From Clostridia bacterium (GTDB lineage: Bacteria; Bacillota; Clostridia; Lachnospirales; Lachnospiraceae), in assembly GCA_910575725.1 (NCBI GenBank), contig CAJTFE010000003.1, positions 1 to 64,000 of the forward strand: a stretch of DNA of 64,000 nucleotides. The letters run 5' to 3'. A program made the translations under genes and the position numbers. Positions 1 to 6,097 of the stretch are shown one piece after another (position 1 is the stretch's first letter; the number at the start of each line of letters is the position of its first letter). The notes beneath the pieces were generated by a model. It ran no database searches, was not told the DNA's origin, and was given only the letters and a program-made list of their open reading frames with translations.

Positions 1-34
1 CACAAGTTAATAAAAATGTTAAAAACTTCTTCAT
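1..34 (-). CDS. 5' end of a putative lipoprotein or secreted protein (partial)
   Basis: Only the first 11 codons lie in the window; they read MKKFLTFLLTC on the minus strand. The basic start, the hydrophobic run and the Cys at position 11 look like the beginning of a signal peptide, possibly a lipoprotein. An AAGGAGG ribosome site lies just upstream and a near-consensus promoter at 129-157. The gene continues beyond the left edge, so its function cannot be judged. It probably belongs to the flanking chromosome rather than the mobile element. Confidence 0.55.
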   Translation of the reverse strand, partial: MKKFLTFLLTC

Positions 35-128
35 GGGTATCCTCCTTAATCATTATTACACATAGATTACAATTACGGCTTATTTTATAAAATCATCAGT
101 ATCCCTCCCTTTTCCTCTTTTTGTGCAT

Positions 129-157
129 ATTCTACTATATTTTTTTATTTATGTCAA
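129..157 (-). promoter_or_regulatory. Sigma-A type promoter for the left-edge gene
   Basis: On the minus strand TTGACA (152-157) is followed after 17 bp by TAGAAT (129-134), a near-perfect vegetative promoter. The leader to the start at 34 is about 90 bases. It contains the palindrome ATTTTATAAAAT and a second purine-rich GGGAGGG site before a three-codon reading frame. Confidence 0.7.
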
Positions 158-240
158 TATCATTATAGAATAAGCACAACAAAAAACTAATAAATTTATT
201 CGATTATTCAAAGGCAAAAGGGTAGCTGGCGGCAGCCAGT

Positions 241-380
241 GCAGGGGAAGCGTAGCGTCCCCTGTTTGATTTGGAGCAGACCATGACTGCGGAAAATCAC
301 AGCCCTCCGGCAAGGAGCCTTCGGAGAACGCAATTCACCAACCTCTGGGTGGTGTATAATTGCGCCCTCTTTCAGAGGGG
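241..380. other. Candidate origin of transfer (oriT)
   Basis: The sequence TAATTGCGCCCT (357-368) matches 11 of 12 bases of the known nic region TAAGTGCGCCCT of RSF1010/pSK41-like (MOBQ) plasmids. It follows directly on an inverted repeat, CACCA (336-340) and TGGTG (350-354), flanked by GCAATT and AATTGC. A second short hairpin, CCCTCT-ttc-AGAGGG, lies just beyond. Further upstream is the hairpin CAGGGGA/TCCCCTG near 241-264. Predicted nicking would be near 364/365. The 200-610 stretch holds no convincing gene. Relaxase-family assignment is inference. Confidence 0.6.
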
Positions 381-611
381 GATTTTCCAGCTTGTCGCTT
401 TGGAAGCCAAAATTGCAAGTGGAGTTTATGGCAGTTGGAAATCAGCCGTACCAATTACGCCATAGGCGGCATAAATCAGAACGCGCCCGGCTCGTTCTGA
501 TTTTTCACACATGGAAAGCCGCCAATGTGAGCGCGCCTGACTCGTCCACGTTAAAACTTCCCTTGCAAAATCAAGACGCGCCCGGCGCACTTTGATTCTG
601 GAACGGGCTTT

Positions 612-1127
612 TTACCGTTCCTGCTGTTTCGGCTTCTTGTCGGGATAGAGCTTCCCGGCGACAACGGCAGCATGACTCTTTATCTTGATTTCCCCTTCCT
701 GCTCGCTGCGTTTTGCGTTCCGGTAGCCTTCATCGGAGAGGAAGAAACGGAACCGCTCCCCCTTAAAACCGACAAAGCACTGCTTCTGTACTTCCAGCGT
801 AATCATGTGCCGGGTTTCCGGGTGGAACCGTTCTATCCCTAACAGGTCATGCCCCTGCATGATTGGCTCCTGTGCCTTTGCCGCCGCAAGCCGCTGGCGG
901 ATGGAATTGTCACGCTCTGCAAGGAACCGGGCTTTTGTGGCGGCAACAAACTGGCTGCACTCCGGCTCCGGTATCTTTTCCAGCTTTCGGATGGCGTTCT
1001 CCACGATTGCCTTTGTCAGTAAGTCCTTTATCACCGGCACGGTTTCTTTCATGCCCGCAAGGGTTTCCGCCTTGGTCGGTGCGGCATATTGATAGATGAT
1101 GTCCAGTTCACTTTTTGAAAATTTCAC
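612..1127 (-). CDS. Conserved ICE accessory protein, function unknown
   Basis: A 171-residue protein begins at a GTG (1127) preceded by AGGAGGA; the open frame runs farther upstream but there it lies within the neighbouring gene. It is charged and helical, with no signal peptide or membrane segment. It resembles small proteins found beside DUF3847 genes in Clostridia conjugative elements, but I do not know its biochemical role. Its start overlaps the stop of the DUF3847 gene as GTGA, so the two are translationally coupled. Position next to the oriT candidate would suit a DNA-processing or relaxosome accessory role, which is only a guess. Confidence 0.7.
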   Translation of the reverse strand: MKFSKSELDIIYQYAAPTKAETLAGMKETVPVIKDLLTKAIVENAIRKLEKIPEPECSQFVAATKARFLAERDNSIRQRLAAAKAQEPIMQGHDLLGIERFHPETRHMITLEVQKQCFVGFKGERFRFFLSDEGYRNAKRSEQEGEIKIKSHAAVVAGKLYPDKKPKQQER

Positions 1128-1417
1128 TCTGCGTCCTCCTTCCAGTTTTCTGCAAGAACCTGTTCCACAAGACGTTTGGTGTCGCTCCGGCAGAACAGGA
1201 CTTTTAAGATGGTGCTGACCTGCCCATCCGTCACGGATTCCGGGTGGGGGAGATGGCTTTCCAGCATAGCCCCTCTGGTACATAGCCGGTGTGTCCGTTC
1301 CTTCCGGTTCAGCGTCTTTATCTGGTGTTCCAGCATTTTCTCCTTATGCTGCGCCCGCCGCAGTCTGGCTTCGGTCTTTTCAATTTCCTGATTCAGTTTT
1401 TCCAGCTTTTCATTCAT
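1124..1417 (-). CDS. DUF3847-type small coiled-coil protein
   Basis: A 97-residue protein starts at 1417 behind AGGAGG. It begins MNEKLEKLNQEIEKTEARLR, a heptad-rich coiled coil over roughly residues 1-40, and later contains RTHRLCTRGAMLESHL, a motif I associate with the DUF3847 family of mobile-element proteins. These usually lie close to relaxase genes. The gene overlaps both neighbours by a few bases, so the cluster 1929-612 is one transcript. A mobilisation accessory role is an inference from location and family. Confidence 0.75.
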   Translation of the reverse strand: MNEKLEKLNQEIEKTEARLRRAQHKEKMLEHQIKTLNRKERTHRLCTRGAMLESHLPHPESVTDGQVSTILKVLFCRSDTKRLVEQVLAENWKEDAE

Positions 1418-1748
1418 GGGCGGTGTCCTCCTTCGGGAGCAGGATATACATATGGCTGACCTCCCCGATGCCCTGACGGACACGCATAATCATCCCGGCC
1501 TGTTCCAGCTCGTTCAGTGAACGCTTGCAGGTCTGGGGGCTTCGGGAGAGTGCCGCCGCTATCTCCATGACGGGGAAGCGGATGAACAGAATCCTGTTGC
1601 TGTCCTCGGTTCCCCTTGTCAGGATTTCATCCAACAGGCGGGCGTACATGACCTTTGCCGTATTGCTGACCGGAAGCCGGAGCATTGCCTTTGGGAGCGG
1701 CATACAGGGCGGCAGGGGCGTACTGGCTATCATAAATTCACAATTCAT
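1410..1748 (-). CDS. RepA_N-like winged-helix protein
   Basis: This 112-residue protein has a compact winged-helix look: LPVSNTAKVMYARLLDEIL, then an HTH-like stretch around residues 60-90 (MEIAAALSRSPQTCKRSLNE) and a short wing. It resembles the N-terminal domain of replication initiator protein A of Firmicute plasmids and ICEs, without the C-terminal part seen in the larger RepA at 14,596. An AGGAGG site precedes the start by 10 bases. It overlaps the upstream small Cys protein by 11 bases and the DUF3847 gene by 8. It may regulate copy number or transcription of the element. Confidence 0.7.
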   Translation of the reverse strand: MNCEFMIASTPLPPCMPLPKAMLRLPVSNTAKVMYARLLDEILTRGTEDSNRILFIRFPVMEIAAALSRSPQTCKRSLNELEQAGMIMRVRQGIGEVSHMYILLPKEDTAHE

Positions 1749-1929
1749 TGGATGGTGTCCTCCTTTTGGCTCGTTTGGATTGGTAGCGGGGGCAGTCGAT
1801 CATGACAGCCCGGAAACCCTGCTTACATTCATGCTGGCATTTCCGGCAGAGTTCATTGTAGCTTCTGCGCCCCCGGTCGTTCAGGAAGAAAGCAAGCTCT
1901 TTCTTCAACTTCTTTGACATTCTCGGCAT
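1738..1929 (-). CDS. Small Cys-rich basic protein (possible zinc ribbon)
   Basis: A 63-residue lysine/arginine-rich protein with LCRKCQHECKQGF (C-x2-C-x3-C) and a later Cys, a pattern that could bind zinc. An AAGGAGG site lies before the ATG. It is the first gene of the four-gene minus-strand run 1929-612 and follows a terminator-like hairpin at 1947-1997. Similar short proteins occur in Clostridia mobile elements. Function is unknown; nucleic-acid binding is plausible from the charge and the Cys spacing. Confidence 0.65.
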   Translation of the reverse strand: MPRMSKKLKKELAFFLNDRGRRSYNELCRKCQHECKQGFRAVMIDCPRYQSKRAKRRTPSNEL

Positions 1930-1946
1930 GGTGCCTCCTTCATAGA

Positions 1947-1997
1947 AAAACCGCCCGATTCAGCAGTAACAGCCGGAATGGGCGGGCAGTGGTTTTT
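1947..1997. terminator. Bidirectional terminator-like hairpin
   Basis: CCGCCC (1951-1956) pairs with GGGCGG (1980-1985), and outer AAAACC pairs with GGTTTT. There are T runs on both strands, so it can terminate in either direction. It separates the gene run 1929-612 from the relic upstream. Confidence 0.65.
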
Positions 1998-2066
1998 TGT
2001 GTATCGTTTCGGGGCGATTTTCAGGGGAAATACAGCCGTAGAGCCGCCCCAAAATCCCCCTTAGTA

Positions 2067-2315
2067 TTACGGACAGGGCAGACTATGCCCCGTGAAATTG
2101 TTGTGTTTCGGTATCGTTTCGGTGTTCATTTTGCCGGTTCCCTCTGCTGTCGTTCCTGCCCCCGTCTTTGGCGGCGTTTCGCTCTCCTTGGTACGCTCGT
2201 TCCGGTCAGGGTTCCTCCGTTTCCCTGCCGGAAGTCGTTGCGTTACATCGCCGGGGAGCATATCCCATACAGGCCGGTCATTCGATTGGAATAATCCATC
2301 GATGAACTGCCTATA
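2067..2315 (-). pseudogene. Open-frame relic of unknown mobile-element gene
   Basis: On the minus strand a frame reads YRQFIDGLFQSNDRPVWDML and then a Lys/Arg/Thr-rich tail ending at 2067, but a stop lies directly upstream and no ribosome site or suitable start is seen. The composition looks like a true C-terminus (structured part followed by a polar tail). I do not recognise the family. It may be the end of a gene lost during decay of the element. The rest of 2000-2420 shows only scattered direct repeats such as TATCGTTTCGG. Confidence 0.3.
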
Positions 2316-2424
2316 TCATATGACATTTTTGTACCATGTGCCGTATGTCCACGAATCAGGAATGAAGCCCAAAATCTGAAAAATTCCACGATTGCGGAAA
2401 AGGCTTCCTGCTGGACGGGTGCAA

Positions 2425-2494
2425 AAATCAGATGTGCATTTTGCACTTCTGAAAATCCGGGCAAATCAAAAGCGCATTTTGCGCCTTTGAAAAG
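2425..2494. promoter_or_regulatory. Paired palindromic operator candidates
   Basis: Two related 32-bp blocks (2425-2456 and 2463-2494) each centre on a palindrome, GTGCATTTTGCAC (2434-2446) and GCGCATTTTGCGC (2472-2484), 38 bp apart. They lie before the XRE gene at 2582 and a -10-like TACAAT at 2532-2537. This suits autoregulation by that protein. Confidence 0.55.
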
Positions 2495-2581
2495 AATCAC
2501 AAAGGGAAATGCGCCCGGCATGGATATGTGGTACAATGGGGATGGCGGCAAAAGCTGGCCGCTGGAAAGGAGCAGGAAGCC

Positions 2582-3391
2582 ATGAAACAGGGGATAACGG
2601 TTCAGGAGCGGTTAAAGGATTTAAGGACGGAGCGGCATTTAAAATTAGAGGAACTGGCGGCGGTTACGGGGATTTCCAAATCAGCCTTGAGAAGCTATGA
2701 GAATGACGAACTAAAGGAAATCAGCCACAAAAACCTTGTGGAGCTGGCAAAGTTTTACGGTGTGTCAACGGATTACCTGCTCTGCTTGACAGAGAACCGG
2801 AACCATCCGGGCATGGAACTTACGGAGCTGCATTTGAGTGACAGCATGGTGGAGCTGTTGAAAAGCGGGCGTATCAACAACCGGCTGCTGTGTGAGATTG
2901 CCACACATGAGGATTTTATTACCCTGATGACGGACACGGAAATTTATGTAGATGGTGTGGCAACCGCCCACTTCCAAAACTTCAACAGCCTTCTGGAAGT
3001 CCTGCGGGGGCAAGTCCTTTCCCAATATCAGCCGGTGGAGGAAGATGCTGCGTTAAAGGCGTTGGAAGCTATGCAGGTACAGGAAGAAGATTATTTCTGT
3101 CAGGTCACGCACCGGACTTGGGACACTATCCTCCATGCCATAAGGGAAACGCACAAGAATGATACGGATAGTGCGCCGGACGGCTCCAATGGCATGAAGC
3201 TAATCAAGGACGCAAAGAAGGCGCTGGCCGTGCCGGGTTCCTATCTGGATGTGTTCACTGCCCTGATGTGTACGCAGCTACAAATCCGGTATGAGAAGCT
3301 GTCGGAGCAGGAGCGCACGGTTCTGAAAAATGTTATGAAGAAAACTCCGGCATATAAGGATTCACCGTTGAGCAGAATGAAACGGAGATAA
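2582..3391 (+). CDS. XRE-family transcriptional regulator
   Basis: A 269-residue protein starts at 2582 behind GGAGCAGG. An XRE helix-turn-helix covers about residues 5-65: RLKDLRTERHLKLEELAAVT, then GISKSALRSYEND and the end-of-domain FYGVSTDYLLCLTE. The remaining 200 residues are an uncharacterised sensor or oligomerisation region. It is among the few plus-strand genes of the element, is preceded by two palindromic operator-like sites and is followed by a strong terminator, so it is a free-standing regulator. Repression of element genes is the likely role; the signal is unknown. Confidence 0.8.
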   Translation: MKQGITVQERLKDLRTERHLKLEELAAVTGISKSALRSYENDELKEISHKNLVELAKFYGVSTDYLLCLTENRNHPGMELTELHLSDSMVELLKSGRINNRLLCEIATHEDFITLMTDTEIYVDGVATAHFQNFNSLLEVLRGQVLSQYQPVEEDAALKALEAMQVQEEDYFCQVTHRTWDTILHAIRETHKNDTDSAPDGSNGMKLIKDAKKALAVPGSYLDVFTALMCTQLQIRYEKLSEQERTVLKNVMKKTPAYKDSPLSRMKRR

Positions 3392-3393
3392 GG

Positions 3394-3434
3394 AAATGCC
3401 GTTGCTTGGGATTTTTCCATGCAACGGCATTTTG
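3394..3434 (+). terminator. Intrinsic terminator of the XRE gene
   Basis: AAATGCCGTTGC (3394-3405) pairs perfectly with GCAACGGCATTT (3421-3432), ending in a short T run right after the stop codon at 3391. Confidence 0.8.
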
Positions 3435-3482
3435 GGTGGTTCTTATTCAATTTTTAAGCGCACAAACTGGAAGTTGTGTTTT

Positions 3483-3884
3483 TTACGCTACTTCCTCCCA
3501 CTTCAACTTTGGATACAGCTCTCCTGTTTTAGCAAAATGGAGAACACATTCAGCAACCAGATTCAAATCATTGAGCGCATTTCGCTTGAGAACTGGAGTC
3601 TGTCCGCTGATATTTACAGGAGCGTCCTCTTTGGATGTACCATATTCGGAATTGACAGGCATATACATATGAGCCTCTTCATCTTCACCATATGTGTTAA
3701 AAGCCAGAGCCGCCCAATCATTCTCAATATCTACAGATAGAAAATCCTCTTCGCCATATTCATCCAAAGCTAACCATGCAGACCTACAATGATTTTCCCG
3801 AATTTTGCACACCAGTTTGTCTACAGTTTCTTGTGTAATAGGTTCCCCTTCACTATTAAGAAAACGAATAGCAAAATCACTCAT
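3483..3884 (-). CDS. Possible Imm1-like immunity protein
   Basis: A 133-residue acidic protein with a good GGGAGGT ribosome site. It has no signal peptide or membrane segment. The overall look (short, acidic, with a central DFLSVDIENDWAALAF strand-rich section and a terminal LKWEE) recalls polymorphic-toxin immunity proteins such as Imm1, but there is no diagnostic motif I can be sure of. No toxin partner lies beside it. It is flanked by a terminator and by small element genes, so it may be an orphan immunity or anti-defence cargo gene. Confidence 0.4.
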   Translation of the reverse strand: MSDFAIRFLNSEGEPITQETVDKLVCKIRENHCRSAWLALDEYGEEDFLSVDIENDWAALAFNTYGEDEEAHMYMPVNSEYGTSKEDAPVNISGQTPVLKRNALNDLNLVAECVLHFAKTGELYPKLKWEEVA

Positions 3885-3985
3885 ATAAATTTACCTCCCT
3901 ATCCCGATTTGTCGATAGCTTCATTATACCGCAGTCACTTTCCAGAGGGAATAGATTTTCCGAAAAAATCATTGTATCATAAACA

Positions 3986-4174
3986 TTATTCTGTTGAATC
4001 TGCTCTTGTTCCGTTTTTTGTGATGATAAGCTGCCCCTGCTGGCATTTCACGGTGATTTTGTCCCCTGCGGAGAATCCAGCCTGTTCCAGCCACTTACCT
4101 TGTAAAAGAATCTGCGGCGGAGATTGCTTGTAATTGCCACGTCCATAGCATACAGTCAGTTTGCGGTCGTCCAT
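3986..4174 (-). CDS. SymE/AbrB-fold small protein
   Basis: A 62-residue protein starting at 4174 behind AAGGAGGA. The pattern KLTVCYGRGNYKQSPPQILL, then QGKWLEQAGFSAGDKITV and LIITKN, is that of SymE-like toxins (AbrB/MazE fold): a beta strand, then GKWL-x2-AGF-x2-GD, then a C-terminal strand. E. coli SymE is an SOS-induced RNA-directed toxin; element-borne copies have uncertain roles. It overlaps the preceding gene (4156-4344) by 19 bases, hinting at translational coupling. A second relative is at 17,823. Confidence 0.7.
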   Translation of the reverse strand: MDDRKLTVCYGRGNYKQSPPQILLQGKWLEQAGFSAGDKITVKCQQGQLIITKNGTRADSTE

Positions 4175-4344
4175 CCGTCCTCCTTCCCCGCTGCCTGTCG
4201 GCATACGATTTCAAATACATTCCCGTCCTCTGTCCTGACAGTGAGCAGGCTGTTCCGCTCATCTGCGTTCAGGTCAACAATCCCCATCCCTTCACTGTCG
4301 TTTAGTAAATCAAAAAGCCTGTCCCTAAAATAGTTCAGTTCCAT
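4156..4344 (-). CDS. Conserved small element protein, function unknown
   Basis: A 62-residue protein, MELNYFRDRLFDLLNDSEGM followed by an acidic segment and a beta-rich end (SLLTVRTEDGNVFEIVCRQ), with AAAGGGG before its ATG. Small proteins of this type often precede SymE-like genes in Firmicute mobile elements, and here it overlaps one. It might act as an antitoxin or modulator of the SymE-like protein, which is inference from the arrangement alone. Transcription probably starts in the divergent region 4345-4480. Confidence 0.55.
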   Translation of the reverse strand: MELNYFRDRLFDLLNDSEGMGIVDLNADERNSLLTVRTEDGNVFEIVCRQAAGKEDGWTTAN

Positions 4345-4368
4345 TCTGTTGTTCCCCTTTCATAGTTT

Positions 4369-4440
4369 ATAGTCTACTAGCTAATATTATATAGTCTTTT
4401 AGAATCTATTGCAATCCCTAAGTGTGATGTAGTCTAAAAG
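4369..4440. promoter_or_regulatory. Three 12-bp repeats in a divergent promoter region
   Basis: ATAGTCTACTAG (4369-4380), ATAGTCTTTTAG (4391-4402) and GTAGTCTAAAAG (4429-4440) are direct repeats in the space between the divergent genes 4156-4344 and 4483-4809. They are likely operators for the XRE protein encoded next to them. Confidence 0.5.
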
Positions 4441-4482
4441 TGTACAAAATAAATGCTAATAGCTTATGAAATGGGTGGCATT

Positions 4483-4809
4483 ATGGAAGGTAAAGGATTA
4501 GGCAAACGTATCAACATGGTGAGGAAAGACCGGGGATTCACGGCGGACAGGCTCTCGGAGCTGTGCAATATCAACGCAACTTACCTCCGGCAGATTGAAG
4601 GCGGGATAAAGGTTCCCAGTCTGCCCGTATTTATCAATATCTGCAACGCACTGAAAATCTCCCCTGATTATCTGCTGCGGGATGCGCTGGAAGATAATGA
4701 GGTCAGCAAGATACGGGAGCTGGCAGAGCTGTGGGAAAGCACGTCGCCCAGCCAGCAGGAAATCGCCGTTGCCATGATTCGGGCGGTATTGGAGCGCAGG
4801 GAAGGTTAG
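4483..4809 (+). CDS. XRE-family regulator (small)
   Basis: A 108-residue protein, counted from ATG 4483 (GGGTGG just upstream); earlier ATGs at 4453 and 4471 lack a better ribosome site. The HTH domain is clear over residues 5-65: KRINMVRKDRGFTADRLSEL, NATYLRQIEGGIKVPSLPVF, and CNALKISPDYLL. The C-terminal 40 residues are helical. It is divergent from the SymE pair, shares a repeat-rich promoter with it, and is closed by a strong bidirectional terminator, so it probably controls that neighbour. Confidence 0.8.
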   Translation: MEGKGLGKRINMVRKDRGFTADRLSELCNINATYLRQIEGGIKVPSLPVFINICNALKISPDYLLRDALEDNEVSKIRELAELWESTSPSQQEIAVAMIRAVLERREG

Positions 4810-4839
4810 AAAGACCAGCCGGGTAGTCGGCTGGTCTTT
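4810..4839. terminator. Bidirectional intrinsic terminator
   Basis: AAAGACCAGCCG (4810-4821) pairs with CGGCTGGTCTTT (4828-4839) between the convergent XRE and tnpV genes. Confidence 0.85.
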
Positions 4840-4849
4840 CCACATCCAA

Positions 4850-5227
4850 TCAAATATAAATCAACTCACTGTTTATGATTTCCTCTGCCCGGTTGCGGAT
4901 ATTGTTCATCCGGCCTACCCATTCAAGCTGGTTCCGGGCTTTCAGTTCCTCGGTCACTCCTTCGGCGGCTTTCATCTGCTCAATGATTAAGTTAAGCCGT
5001 TCTTCCGCCTGCTCGTTCAGGTCGGCAAGGTATGTCCATAATGTCCCGGTCAAAATAAGGGAACTGTACCGTGCCGGATGCTCCTGTTTGAGATATTCCC
5101 GGTGCAGCCTCCCATAGCGTCCGATGGGGCGGTTCTCCTCCGGCAGCTTCAAGTCCGGGATATAGTAATCACCTGCCAGAATATAATCAATGCCGTTCTC
5201 TGTGATTCTTTCTTTCAGTTTTTCCAT
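4850..5227 (-). CDS. tnpV: TnpV family transposon-encoded protein
   Basis: A 125-residue protein starting at 5227 behind AGGAGGG. It has the features of TnpV, an accessory protein common in Clostridia transposons: an N-terminal GIDYILAGDYYIPDL, then RPIGRYGRLHREYLKQEHPA, a helical middle and a closing NNIRNRAEEIINSELIY. Biochemical function is unknown. Its start lies within the 3' end of the XRE gene 5187-5459 (41 bases of overlap in another frame), so the two are co-transcribed and coupled. Confidence 0.8.
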   Translation of the reverse strand: MEKLKERITENGIDYILAGDYYIPDLKLPEENRPIGRYGRLHREYLKQEHPARYSSLILTGTLWTYLADLNEQAEERLNLIIEQMKAAEGVTEELKARNQLEWVGRMNNIRNRAEEIINSELIYI

Positions 5228-5459
5228 TATCGTTCCCTCCTGTGGCGGAAGGCTCGTCACTGGCCAGCTCAATCACGTCCATAATGCCACAATCCAGTGT
5301 TTCACAAATACGGGCAAGTGTGTCCATGCTGATATGTTTCCCTTCTTTGCCCATGTTGGCAATCATATTTGTGGTCAGGCCAGCGGCAAGCCTTAAATCT
5401 TCTTTCCTCATGTTGCGCTCTATCAGTGTGTGCCAGAGCGGTTTGTAGCTGATGTGCAT
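5187..5459 (-). CDS. Small XRE/Cro-type regulator
   Basis: A 90-residue protein with a GGGAG site before ATG 5459. The helix-turn-helix core is IERNMRKEDLRLAAGLTTNM followed by IANMGKEGKHISMDTLARIC and the typical end ETLDCGIMDVIEL; a hydrophilic tail of about 20 residues follows. It belongs to the short YozG-like class of Cro/CI proteins. A clear promoter lies at 5501-5529. It leads an operon with tnpV and may control genes of this end of the element. Confidence 0.8.
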   Translation of the reverse strand: MHISYKPLWHTLIERNMRKEDLRLAAGLTTNMIANMGKEGKHISMDTLARICETLDCGIMDVIELASDEPSATGGNDNGKTERKNHRERH

Positions 5460-5500
5460 GTTTCTCCCTGCCTTTCTGCCCCGGATGGGCGCTTGCCCCC

Positions 5501-5529
5501 ATTATATCAGGTTTCTTGCTAACTCACAA
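5501..5529 (-). promoter_or_regulatory. Promoter of the XRE-tnpV operon
   Basis: TTGTGA (5524-5529) and TATAAT (5501-5506) are separated by 17 bp on the minus strand, 42 bp before the ATG at 5459. Confidence 0.7.
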
Positions 5530-5594
5530 ATATTTCTTGACGGTATCGCCGGTTCCGTCTGGATTGTGCTTTTCCTTTCCTCTTTTGATTACCT

Positions 5595-5753
5595 CTAATT
5601 AGCCATGACCTGCTTCATGCCCTGTGATTTTGCACCAGGGTTGTCATTGCCATACCCTTCGAGCAAATTGATCACTCCCCATACGCCCAGGCCAGCGCCC
5701 AGCGCGATTACAAGTACCTTCAAAGTGTCGATTGCTGCTGTAAAAAATGCCAT
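5595..5753 (-). pseudogene. Maff2-family membrane peptide, 3' truncated
   Basis: The frame starts MAFFTAAIDTLKVLVIALGA, continues with a glycine-rich hydrophobic helix (GLGVWGVINLLEGYG) and the conserved NDNPGAKSQG, and then stops after MKQVMAN. Family members continue for about 15-20 more residues with a second hydrophobic helix, absent here. Maff2 sits between the coupling protein and the VirB6-like gene in intact elements, and those downstream genes are missing. The gene therefore marks a deletion or recombination junction near 5595. No good ribosome site was seen. The 52-residue product might still insert in the membrane but is probably not functional. Confidence 0.7.
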
Positions 5754-5895
5754 AATGATTACCGAAACCCAAACCCCCGGAACGCCTTATTTTGTCGTTC
5801 CACCACAATTCAGACAAAACAGCCCTGTCATTCCGAATCTGTGTATCTCAGGAGCCGGGTTTCTCTCCTTTCCCTTATTTTTATTTTCTTTGAGA

Positions 5896-5960
5896 TAAGA
5901 AAAGGGAGCCTCCACAGCCGGAACCGCCTATAAAAGCGGGTTTCCATACGAAAGCTCCCT
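5896..5960 (-). terminator. Structured intergenic hairpin after traG
   Basis: On the minus strand GGGAGC (from 5954-5959) pairs with GCTCCC (5904-5909), followed by TTTTCTT; inside lies a second stem, CCGC/GCGG. It looks like a terminator or attenuator between traG and maff2. The rest of the 5754-6097 gap holds no gene that I can support. Confidence 0.55.
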
Positions 5961-6097
5961 GTTTTCAGGTTCCATATTCAGTTGTCAGCGGGATTTCTCC
6001 CTGTCTGGTGGGCGCGCGTATCCTGCACCTCATTACTGCCTCACTTCCTTCCATTTTTATTTACAGTCCCTATAAGAGCGCCGCCGAGAAAAAAGAT

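Noticed and set aside
271..595. Short plus-strand open frames over the oriT candidate
   Set aside because: Low-complexity products without ribosome sites; the region is better explained by hairpins and the nic-like sequence.
2243..2551. Minus-strand frame of 102 codons between the relic and the XRE gene
   Set aside because: It crosses the operator palindromes and has no ribosome site or known domain.
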